Shown here one piece after another: positions 47,001-59,000 of a DNA stretch of 64,000 nt. The notes under the pieces are model-generated. The model did no database searches. It was not told the DNA's origin and worked only from the letters and a program-made list of their open reading frames with translations. Made by a program: the position numbers and the translations under genes. Position 1 is the first letter of the stretch. The number at the start of each line of letters is the position of its first letter. Source of the stretch: Parelaphostrongylus tenuis (lineage: Eukaryota > Nematoda > Chromadorea > Rhabditida > Metastrongylidae); contig JAHQIW010000692.1 of NCBI GenBank assembly GCA_019055375.1, positions 59,254 to 123,253 of the forward strand. The letters are read 5' to 3'.

Positions 47001-50000
47001 TTCCTCCTCGTATTGAACGTCGTAGAATACTGGTTGAACGAGTATCCATGCAATTTCGAAAATAGTTGGGCCGCGACGTTCTATAAGGCGTTGTTGTTGA
47101 CCGCCGGAAAGTGATGAGAGTATGGTTCGGCCTCACGCGCGCCGTAGCGAAGTCGCAACCATTCGGCTATGGCTCCCCGTATAGCTTACTAATGGCAGTA
47201 AAACAAATTGTGTGGATCAGTGTATTTATGCTAGAATGAAAAACAAGTCTAAGGTAAAATATCATAAAATTTCGTAGTTGCGCAAACTAACCAATTTCGT
47301 AGGAGCTCTGGTTGGGTCTCCACGTGGGGTAATTCAAGTCTTTCATTCCTCTAGGATGGCGGAATGCGTTTTAGGTTTGCATAGAATAAGCTAACTGGAA
47401 GAGCTCCAAACCACAAAAGCTGGAGAGTACCTGCAGTGAAGATGAGGTCACGCGCAATTATTACAGAATTCAGGAAATCATTTAGACGAGCACTCCACGG
47501 AGTTTATAAATAGTAGGAACCTTCAATCAGTTACAAGTCCTGCAAATTCCCATTGCAAGAAGGCCCAATCACTTAAATCACCTGTCGTCCCGTTGATCGT
47601 TGAGTGACTCGAGCGGGCACCAGCAACACTTCCATTTTTCCCTGTCGCGTGCAAGAGTAGGCCAGTGGGTCGTCCTCGCTCTAGGGATTCGCTGAGCATC
47701 ATATCTTTTTCTATCGCTTTCGTGAAGAAATCGGACCAACGGGTCGGTGGTCTTCCTGTAGTGCGCTTGATGTCCCGTGGAATCCAGTCGGTAACGGTTC
47801 TCGTCCATCGGTTGTCGTTGAAGCGCATCACGTGTCCGGCACACCTTGTTTTCAATATCCTAGCGTTTAGAACAATCGTTGACGTAGGACGGAACTTCGG
47901 ATACTTTCTCTCATTTGCGAGATACGGGATACTCTTAGCATCAACCTTTCGGTTGCGCGTTCAATAACGCCAAATGATTTTTCATCCTGCTTATAGCGAC
48001 CACGTTTCTGCTGCATAGGTTAGGGCAGGGATAATTGTCGAGTCGAAAAGGTGAGCTTGGAGTCGGATGTTCTTTGTCTCCTCTTCACTTCATCTTCGAT
48101 GCTCTTAAACGTTACCCAAGCCGCTCGTTTCCTCCTGCTCAACTCTGAAGTTAGATTGTTCAACATATTGATTTCACGACCTAGATAGACGTAACTGGAG
48201 TATTCGGAGATTTCCGTTCCGTTGAGCGTGAATGGGGCATTCAAAACTCATTCGTTCCTCATCAACATCGTTTTCGTTAGATTTAGTTAAGACCAATCTT
48301 CCCACAGGCCTTCTCGAAATCGGTGAACATTCGTTTCACTTGGCTGATGCGTGGTGTTATGAGGACGATATCTCCAGCAAAGCGAGATGGTTTAATTGCC
48401 GACCGTCAGTTTTCACTCCCATATCGTCCCATTCTAATGTTCGCATGATGTTTTGTAGGGTGGCACTGAATAGTTTTGGCGAAATTGTGTCGCCTTGTCG
48501 AACCCTTCTTCTTACGTTGATGATGATATTGCTGTGGAATGGAGATATTTTGGTTGTGAAATCTTTATATAGCTCATGAAGGATCATTATGTACCGAGTA
48601 GGGACGCCCTGGTTATGCAGAGATTCTATAACCGCTTCTGTTTCCACTGAATCAAAGGCTTTCTTCAAATAGATGAAAATGAAACACAGCGGTTGTTTGT
48701 ACTCTTGTGAAACTTTAATGAGTCTTGTAACCGTGTGGATGTGGTCTATGGTACTAAATCCTTTTTGGAACCCTGCTTGTTCGCTTAGCTGCCCTTCGTC
48801 TGTTTTCCTCTCAATCCTATTTAGGACGACTCGAGTGAGGTTGTTATAGACAACGGGCAGCAAGTAGACTGAGCGATAATTACCTATGTCGTGAAGGTCT
48901 ACCCTTTCAAATAAGAATACGGTCTTGCTGATTTTCCATTGAATGGGAACCTTGCATTCTGACAGATACTGAGTGAAGAGCTGAGCCAGGGTGTTGATGA
49001 GAACTCACGGTCGGTTCTTCAGGTGTTCTGGTCTAATCCTGCCTAAACCGGGTGTTGTTCTGTTCTTCACCGACGATATCGGATTTCGGAAGGGAAGACC
49101 GATGGAACGACTGATTCATTCTCTTTCAATTTATATCACGGTAAGAGAACGTGGCTAGCTAAGAGATCCGGGTAGTAGTGGTGGACGATTTTCGCCATTG
49201 CTCTTGTGGAAGCTGTAAATGTTCTGTCTGGGCATCGGAGTGCAATCATCTTGGTCTTACAATTGGCGAAGCCTCGTTATGCTATGCGAATGCTCTTCCC
49301 AGCTTCTGCAGCTTCTGCCATAACTGCTGCTCGTCTCTCTCTGACTCATCTTATCGCTTCTTTGCAGCGTTTCGTATGTTCGGACGTAAGGTTTCGGTTG
49401 CCTCTAGCTCGTGCGGTTCCACATCGACGTATTAGCTCGAGTGTCTGCGGAGACAAGCGCCTCTTCGTGACGTTGGGACTCTCGGCTATCATTGCGCTAG
49501 CGTGAAGATGTTTAACGAGCCGGTCGTATTCTTCGCCGATGTCGTGGACAGCGGTATCTTTCCAAGAGCCGATTAATGATTTGAATACGTCCTAGTTTAT
49601 GGTAATTCTGGGATTTCGTTGTTTGAATTTAGCGGCTTTCTCTCCTTTCAGCGAAAACGGATCGTTGCGCGGAGGAGGCCATGGTCTGATTTCGTGTAGA
49701 ACTTAGGAACAACAGCGACATCGGTCAGGCAAAGCCTTCAATTTACTATTATGTGGTCTGTTTCGTTTTGGGTACTCTCCCTTGGGAGACTCCCACGTCC
49801 ATCGCTGATAGTGAGGCTTTTGGACTGGGAGTTACCATGGATGGTTTTGGTCATGATAAACTCGAATGACCTCTCACCCTGTTCATTCATTTTAGGCCGT
49901 GGGTACCAATGTAATGTTCTTCAGACGTTCTTCTAGGTCCATTTTCTCGTTGTATTTTCCAGCAATGACCTTGAAGAAGGTGTGGTCTTCTCTGAAGAAT

Positions 50001-53000
50001 CTTTCTAGGCCTATATAAAACGTTTCCACTTCGTCTTTGTCATAGCTTGATGTTGGTGCGTAAAAAACGAGGATAGTCGAAGCCAGTATCAAATCACATC
50101 GCTTCAACCGTACTCGTCCGATACGGATTGTTAGTTGTTGTTCAAACGAATCTATGTTCACTGTCAAATTTGATTTGATGAGGACGCCAACGCCGCCGAC
50201 ACCTCTGCTATCGCATGTTCCAAAAAAAAGTTCTCCGACGTCATAAACAGCGTGAAAAGGATGGCGTTTTCTCGTCTCAGCCAGGACAATGACGTCGTAG
50301 CTTATCCTTCTTGCTTGAATCAATAGATCTTCTGCGGCGAATTTGTGAGAAAGTGTTCTTACATTGTAGGCACAGATCTCATTTTAGTCCGTTTCGATTT
50401 TGGCAGCTTTGTTTGGCGCTGAGATTCTAGCAGCCGCTCCATACTTGTCTTACCGAGCGCTTCCGTACTGGGGCATCTTTCGGCTTCAGGGAAATGAGCC
50501 TCTATTCATTGCTGTTTTTAGCATTTTGATACCTAACGGATAGCCTGCTAGACTCTGAACATAGGCACTGGGTTTTCACGGGTAGCTTGCCAGTTTTTTT
50601 TTCGAAGGAGCGGGAGGAGCTTATTTATTGGAGGCGACTCCTAACCCCTCCCATGTGCTTCTCAGCCGCTTGATTGCAGGCTTTTGGCCGACTTGCCTCG
50701 TAGAAATAGAGTTTTTTGTCGAGTCGCCGCTGCAGAAGGAGGGGATCTCACCCTGAATCCACCTGCGTCTCTGGGAAGCACACGGTCGTTTTTGGTTCGC
50801 GTCTATTCTCCTATCCGCCACCTGAGACGCTCCACGTGCCCTCGCCACTAACTGGACGGGATCCCTCAAAGAGGGGCATTCGTGGAAGTGCCCAATATGT
50901 GGTGATAAATCGAGTGAAAAGATCTGAAACATGTTTGAACAGTGGAAACACTGAAAACAAAAGCTCTCAACCGAAATCAAGTCGGCAGTCATTTCAAAAA
51001 CTTTGAAATATTGTATTCCATGAACATAAATAGCTAAAATTTCTTCTGTGCCAAAAGAGAAATACCGTAATTATCTTTGCATCGAATTAGATTATTTTCT
51101 GTGGCACAGATCTCCATGTGAAATAGTTTCAATTGGGAGAAGTGTAATTGAAAGGGGTTTGTGGCCGACTGTTTGTGATGCTCGTAGCGGCGCGACGGGG
51201 GCCGAACCCCACCCTCCAACAATCTCTCGCAGTTAACAACGAACGCCCTGTGGAACGCCACAGCCAAGCTATCCTCGAGAATGCAAAGAGGCGTATTCAG
51301 CCAGTGCTCTACGATGATCGAAGAAGTAGACGAAAAACGAATCATTGCCAGAAGTATTGGGATCCGCACAGTGGGAATCAAGTAAAAAAATTTCATGGTC
51401 ACGTTAAGGAAATTAGGTGGAAGAAATGTATAAAATGTTGTTAGAAAATGATTGGAATAGAGAAAATGTGGAAGTCGAGTTCCTGTCACAGTACTTACTT
51501 TCTAGGTATTTCTCTTTTGCAGAATCTAATGATCCAATACTCGCTTTATCGCAGCCTTTTTGGTTTGTAATCCCGCTCTGCAATTGTGAAAATTTCAGAG
51601 CTCTCGTGATCTCCGAACATCAGCTGCGTTTTCACTATCAGTTCAATTACTAGAGACGGTTCTCGCATCAGTTGATGATCCGAAATTTTGGACTCGTCAA
51701 GCAAAAGCGTTCTCTAGGCTTCTTTCAAAGCGCTACATTACACCGAAGTTGGTTCATACCTCATGTTTTCTGAATTAAAATATCATTTATGCTTTCTAAG
51801 CATTTTTTAGAACTCCCAAGTTGTACGAATATCTGGCTCCTTTTTCGGATACGGTGCTACAAAATGTAGGATCGCCTAATTCAGACGTCGTACTAGGTAT
51901 TTATAAGAAGTAAGTTCATTTTCACTCGACTCATCGTTACGATTTTATCTTCTTTTACCTCTTTTTTAACGAAAAAAATCGTTACAATCGCTTATAGAAT
52001 GTATCCTTGTATGGTGTCAATAGTTATGGTGAACTCAACGGTCATTACCTATGCACGTATGTTAGAGGCCGCGGTAAGCTTAAATTTAGTTCCTGCTTGA
52101 TCTTTGCTAATAATTGAACTACAAAATTTCCGTATTTTTCACAGTTTCAGATGTCGGCTCCCAACTATGCTTCTTTACTTCAAATACACCATTTCATGGA
52201 ACTTGAACGTGTCTTTGACATGCTGGGACAATGGCTTTATGTAGGTTTTCTTAGAGCTTCAACTTACGATTTCTTTCCGTTGGAAGTTTCGTTTAGGAAC
52301 TCGTCCAATATCGCCATGCTTTGTGGCAAATGGGTGAACCTGTGTCGAGTACGGCATCCAAAAATTTCCTTTCGTTTGCCTTTCCAGTCTTGAAAATATT
52401 TGCTGCTCGTTTCAAAATTTCCGAGAGTTTAGTCGGGCATAGAATGAAGGTGATTTTCTAAAGATTGTTTTTATATCGACATTCAGAAGAAAATATTCTG
52501 CCACGTTTGTTAGAGGGTAGATCACGTCAGAGGGAAGTTATCATAGAGGATATGCGAAGTTTTCTTCAACTCATTTATTGGTTTTGCTAGTGTTGTGAGG
52601 GAGTTGATATATCTTTTAAGTTAGCGGATTTTATTTATTTTGCGAGCGTGTAATTCAAGTTGAGAAATAAATCCTGAAACTCAAGGGACTGTCGGCTCGT
52701 CGCCCAGACGATAAAGAAAAGTCCGTCAAGTATTTATCGCTTTTCAGTTTTTTTTTTTTGCTGTAGAGATAAGTCTGCGCTGATTACCGTTCAATGTTCG
52801 ATCAATTGGCTTTTAGTTTTTCTACTAATTGAGTACAAAAAAGAAGATAAAGCAAAGGATTCGTCAGAAAATAAATCAGAAAAACAGGTGTTGGATTCTA
52901 CATCATATATCAATGACAAAACCTATGTCAAAATTCTTAACCCTTTCAGTACCGTGCTGATTTTTCAAACTGACACGCGATTCGCTCGAGTGACAAGTGG

Positions 53001-56000
53001 AGCGCGCAATGAATGCAATTATACATTGTAGATCCTTTTTCGGGTCTCTGCGTGATGTTATGAGATATCTTAGAAATAGGATGATACTGATAAGTACAAG
53101 TCATTCGTAGGGTATTTCAAAGCTGCTGATCGTAGAATTGTGAGAATCATCAAATAGTTAGAATAAGAAAAATCCAAATAAGTAGCAGACTTTCGAGACG
53201 CAGCGCGGCAGTGTCTTGTACACGAATGTGTACACTCAGTAGCGAAGGGTTATCCTTTTCGAGATCATGAACCCAACCCTCTGCACCCCTTAGCTCACAC
53301 TACGGAGGATTGGTACCATGATTTTCTGATTTATTTTGATTTGATGACTTATTCAAATATTCCTGGTAGAAGAGATTGCTGTCTTTTATTTTTCGAGTAC
53401 TTACAGTTAGGAGCCATCAGTGACAACTTGTTGGATGCACTGTTCTTAATGTGGAGTTGTTCGTGTGGAATGAATGGACAGAAGTTCACTACAGAGTGCC
53501 GAAAAATTCGCCATGCTGTTTTAGATGTTTTGGCACCATCGCTCTCTTGCCAGGCGAGTTTTTTTTTTTTTTTGATTTTCGACATTTTAGTGGTTTACGA
53601 CTCTTTTGGCTACAATTATGTTATCCGGGAACAAATGAAGAATCGCCTGGCTCTCCCTAAATAAGAATTTTCATGAGAGTATTAGTAATCATTCGAAAGC
53701 TTAAATCTTTGACTAGTGCGCTACATTCTCCTTTTTTGGAAAGCCCTTTCACAACGCTTTAACAGGAAGAGAACATTCACTCACGCATGCCTTTCTCTGT
53801 ACGGAACTGCCGCTGGAACGTCTAGTAATTATTCGAAAGCGTAAGTTTTGTGATTCTAAAGCTGTGCTTAGTTTCTGGTAAGACCGTTTCACTGCAGTGT
53901 AGCAGGACAAATGAGATTGAGTTCACGCGCGCGTGCACTTGTTCTGCGGCTAATTTATGGGCTCGGGGAGGGGAGTAGGCGGGCTGCCCGTGGTTTCAAT
54001 ACGGTCAACGATCGACTGCCTTGATGGGTTACACATGTGACGTGCAGTTTTTGGTGTTTAACAAGGAATTTTTTCTCCACTTCGGAAGAAAAATAAAACG
54101 TATGACTCTGTTGCTAGAGGATTTCCTCTGCACATTTATATGCTTTTCATGCTTCCAGCGAAGTAGTGGTCAAAGCAAGCCACAGGTGTAAAACATTATA
54201 TTATTTTGAATGCTATAACCTTATGAAAAGATCTTTACAAGAAGGCATGTAGCGCAATAGCCAAGGATTTAATCTTTCGAATGATTACTAACACTCTTAC
54301 AAAAAAATCTAAATCCGCGAAAGGAGTCGTTTTTTCGTTTGTCTACGCATAACGTACTCAAACCCTTCTTTGTCTTCATTGTCCCCATCAATAATGAAAA
54401 AATCACATCATTTAAGAAGTCTCTGGCTCTAATGATTCGGCATGTACTCGTTCGCAGTTGTTCGCGTCCCCACTTGTTTGCCTCAGCTCTTGGCTTTCTA
54501 TCAAATCTGGCTCCTTACGCACCACCGCTATTTATTCCGAAAACTGATATAGTAAGTTGAAAATCTTGCTCATTTCTCATAAACTGCAACTTACAAAATT
54601 CAAAGAGGTTCCTTTACCAGTCATCTTGGAAAGATGTCGTCATTCGGCATCGTCTAAGAGTGGACAGATTTGTGAACGCGTTCAACGCTTATGAAACTCG
54701 GTTCGAAATCGCTGAGGTCTGTGTCCTAATTTTTCCCATCTTGTTTACTTTTTTCTTTTTTTACATGAGTTTTCTTATAACCATCATATTTGACTTCCTA
54801 TCTTCGTGCAACTATCTTTGTCCGGCTTTTGGAGGCTACAAAACAAGAGTCAGTGATTGTTTTCAGATGCTTCTCGCTCCATCCGCATATGTTTTTGAGC
54901 TGTCTAGAGCATTCGTCGATCGTATGTCTCGACTTGACTTTCGCTTGGCCCAAGAATTAGTGGAGTCAGTTATCAAATGTCTTTGATAGACGTTTCCCAT
55001 CTTAGATACTTGTAATAGTTTTGCATCATTCTTGCTTATATTTTGCTTACTTAGTGTTATTGAGTATTGTTCATATTTTCTATCCTAAGAAGTTAATGCT
55101 ACTTTTCTCCTCGTTTCTGCTTTTTTTCTGCAAAATTTCAGTCTATTTGGAGGTGTTATAACTGGTTCAATTTATCGAGATTATACTTTTGTCACGTTTC
55201 AGGATTCTCGTGAAATATATCGTAGAATCAGTTGAGTCAAGACTATCTAATAAATATATCGACAATGCTGTAACACCAGCTGGATCTGTAACAGGGGAAG
55301 AAATGTTGAAAGATAATGAGGTAACTTTTTTATTTGGCCATTTAAATCGAAACCTTCTTTCATGGTATAACGTATTAATTTCAGAAAATGCGTCCAGCTT
55401 CCACAGGTGTGGTTCGGTTGATGGAATCGTTTATGCAGTTATGTCAAGTTCATCATTTTCGGACAGTTCTCTATTATTTTTTGAGGTTTGGTTGATTTAT
55501 TAGTACTATCTTTATTTTTGTTATAAATACTTTCATTACCACTATTATCATTTCCATTACTATAACTAGGTCGTTCCACGAGTTCTGGTCAAATTTGCAT
55601 GATTTTGGTATCGTTCAATCGCGCATTTTCTTGCGAACATGTTGATATACAGATCGCCTTTATTTGCTTTGAAATGGAGCTGTCGTGGAAAAAATTTTCT
55701 TGCTACTCATGCACAAATGGCGCGAATGGGAAAATGCTAGTGAAGCGGCGCGCAAAATTAATGGAGCTTGTTGTCGACGGCCCGAACGCCACTGTTCTCT
55801 CCACCTTTGAACTTTGCCAACCCCTTCATAGCAGTCCTTTCTATAACCGTATCATCGCCTCAAGATCCAAAAATCTTGCGCCCGCTTCACTAGCAAAATC
55901 TTCTACGCGCCATTCGTGCATGAGTAGCAAGAGCATTTGTTCCCACGACAGCTTCATCTTAAAGCAAATATAAACAAGTTATACACCAAAATGTTCGCAT

Positions 56001-59000
56001 GGAAATACGCAATTGAACGATATCATCATCATAGATTTTTAATCACTTTTGGTTAATGAATTTGGTATCTATTGCTTTAGTGCCAAAGTTCATGGAACGA
56101 CCTATCATTCTCAACTATTATCATTATCACTACTACTACTACAGCTACTATTGTTATGGCTAGTTATTGTTATTAACTACTATCACTAGTACTAATGTAA
56201 AATCACTACTACTGATGAGTATTATAGCCATTATTATCAAATCATTATTGCTGAATCCATTATTATTTATTTATACTGAATATCCTCTCTTACCAATAAG
56301 TTGGTAATCATCCTGTGTAATACAAGATCTGAATTTACTTAACAAATAACATTTCATCTCATTCAATCTTTTTCATTGGAATTTTATCATCATAATTGCT
56401 TATTTAATAGCATTATTGTTTCTTATTATTATTGTTGTTACTTCTTTTTATCTAAAGTGAAGTCTTTTATCTTAACTCATGCGTATGCGGAGACTTGTCG
56501 CTGCGAAATGATCACCGCTCATATGGAACCGGAAAATATCTGCTTATAGCCTTTGGATATTCAGGTTATGATTGCAGTGTAGACCGATCTATGATATTGA
56601 CCAACAGGATATTCTCATTCTCTTCAGTGTTGAAGTGTAACGATTCTGAAAGGAAACGGCATAGAATTGTAATATATAGCTTTGAATCATCGGAGCGATG
56701 TCTCTTCCTACATTTGAGAGGCTCTCAGTTTCCAAAGACACTAAATTTCTGGAGAACCCGTGATTAAAATAGAAGCAATAACAAAGAAAGGGAAAGCCAA
56801 ATCTAGGCGCTGTTTACGTTGTCGGAAGCGAAAACCTACACTGATTGCCGTTATGAGAAAATATCTTCATTTTATATTACATCGAGTTGTTGTCTTATTA
56901 GCTTTTACTGTTTTTATAATATTAATATGTCCTGTTAGTATCCATTTACTTTGAAAAGAATATCGTCAAAAGTAGTGTTCGAAATCGGTTGCTTGGTAGT
57001 TCAGAGTAGTTCAAGAATTTGAGGTCGATGATTTGGAACTTCATCCATGTAAGCGTAAATAGAATGGCGGGAAAATGTTATTTCATTTTTGAGCGTGCTT
57101 GGATTCAAAATTTCTTAAAAAATTAGGGAGAGTTTTTTTTCGTAATTTATCCTGCTAATCAGGCAGGAAATATCTTCGACAATTTTGAGATTCGATGCAT
57201 CTACTTGACGGATTTTTTTCAATCGCATAGTTAGGTTTGTTGAAATCCTGTTGGAGAGAGCATAACAGATGCCACTTGCTGCTTCATGAATTCCAGTTTT
57301 TCAGATTATATCACAGTAGGGGCGAGAAACGTGTTTCTGCCAAAAATATATGGGTTCTAAAGCTTGAGGCTCACTGTTATTTGAGATGCTCCACCTTAAG
57401 ATTGGGAGCGGAACGCACTGCATTAGCGGAAGTGAAGTCATGTCGGATTCTGTGGAATTCCGTAATTTTCTTATTAAGCGGACACTAAGTTGTCAACAGA
57501 CGATCTTCTTCAATTGACTATTCAATAGAAACCATGATGAAAGCATTCACCTATAGTCTAGAGGTCAGTGGTCGAGAAAAAGGCACTGATGATGGCGAAA
57601 CCGCCTGAACGCGCGTATGCCGAACTGTAGCCACGGACGATAATGTGACAAAAGCTAAAAAGCTGGCTTAAGACTATTCAACAGACGATCTGTTTGGTAC
57701 AACATAGACTTGACGTGCAATCTCCTTGATCAAGTACTTTCACAACCATAACAAATAGAACCCTAATATGGAAAAGCAGGTTGCTACTGCCATGACATGT
57801 AGACCACTTAAACCGTATCTTATATGGGCGAGCTAAATCCTGTCTCAGATCCGCAAAATAAATGAATTCTGGGATTATTCGCTCATTTTTAAGATCAGGC
57901 GATAGTCATTTTTGGAGATGGATTCTTTGTAATTTGTTTTCGTGATGGGCGCTTCAGATATTGTAGCTTTATAGCAATGTTTCAAAAGGATTTTCGAATT
58001 GTATTCTTACAGTGTTTTCTTTTTCCGAGTCGTTTTATATACAATTTTGCAACCAAGTGTTTTTTGGCAAACACTGATTTTATTTCAGCCGATACCCTAG
58101 CCGCCACCGCTACCTATTACCCATATTGTCTCAGTTTGAAAGGCCCACGCATGAAAGCGAACGCCAGTCAAGATATCAGTCTGCAGTACTGGTAATAACT
58201 TCGTCTGAATTACTTGTAACAACAGTATACTCAAGAATGTTGAGTGGTATGCAACTCGGACTCAGGCGCGAGGTGGACAAATGTTTTACCCTTGACGGTA
58301 AAGGTGAAGCGCAGGTTCAACTCGCATTGGGGCCCAGACTTTGCAAATCACTCTGCAGTTTCAGATTCACATCTACAACTTCATAAGGCTGAAGTAAAAG
58401 CACTAAGTAGAGAGTCGGGTTGTTTTCCGTTGTGGGGCAGGGAATGAAGAATTGTCTCGTTTGCTGGATAGTAACTTTCCATAAGCGTGTTAGCAACCGT
58501 TCGAAAGCTTGAATCTCGGGACCTGCTGTCCGTGATTGTTTTTTTGAAAGACTTTTTTTTATAGCGCTGTAGCAAAATGAATAGGTTTGTGTTTCACATG
58601 CGCACATCTCTCCAGGGGGGAACCTCTTCTTTTATATCATGAGAAACGGATAGCGTAGGTCTTGTCGATTTTAATATTGCGCTTTTATCCTGAAAAGACC
58701 GTTTCACTGCAGTGTAGCAAGGAAAATAAGATCGAGTTTCACATACGCTGCGCATTGCTTGTCAGTAGGGAGTGTGGTGGCTGCGGATCGATAGCGCGTG
58801 TCGATGGACCATACAAGCGCGATTTTACAAGCGGATTGCATATTTCGTTACTGGTTAGGATTCTTTTCCGCTTCAATAAAAGCTCCAAACAAAACGTATG
58901 ACTGTGATGCTGGAGAATTTTCTCTACGCGTTCGTATGCATTCCGTGCTTCCAGCGAAATATAAGTTTGATAATGATGAGAGCGCTCGACCCTTGTGAAT

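Larger units (their letters stand above)
47525..50450 (-). mobile_element. Degraded RTE-type non-LTR retrotransposon
   Basis: A minus-strand element with an endonuclease block at the high-coordinate end, a reverse transcriptase block in the middle and a conserved C-terminal region ([13 protein letters not shown] then [17 protein letters not shown]) at the low end. This order is that of RTE-clade elements. Each block lies in a different frame because of indels, and stops are present. Related 3' fragments occur at 19905-20125 and 62795-63480. The full element is about 2.9 kb, close to the 3.2 kb usual for RTE. Confidence 0.85.
46759..51598. other. Large VIRMA-like intron carrying retroelements
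   Basis: About 4.8 kb between phase-0 junctions. In order: S3 SINE (minus), RTE retrotransposon (minus), then S3 SINE (plus). No extra exon fits the reading frame convincingly; a possible 40-nt exon at 51523 fails the phase test. Confidence 0.55.

Noticed and set aside
51034..51489. Minus-strand open frame of 151 codons
   Set aside because: Overlaps the S3 SINE and flanking intron sequence of the VIRMA-like gene; no recognisable domain.
51523..51562. Possible small extra exon of the VIRMA-like gene (acceptor CTCTTTTGCAG, donor GTTTGT)
   Set aside because: Its 40-nt length breaks the phase-0 to phase-0 junction between the exons at 46602 and 51599.
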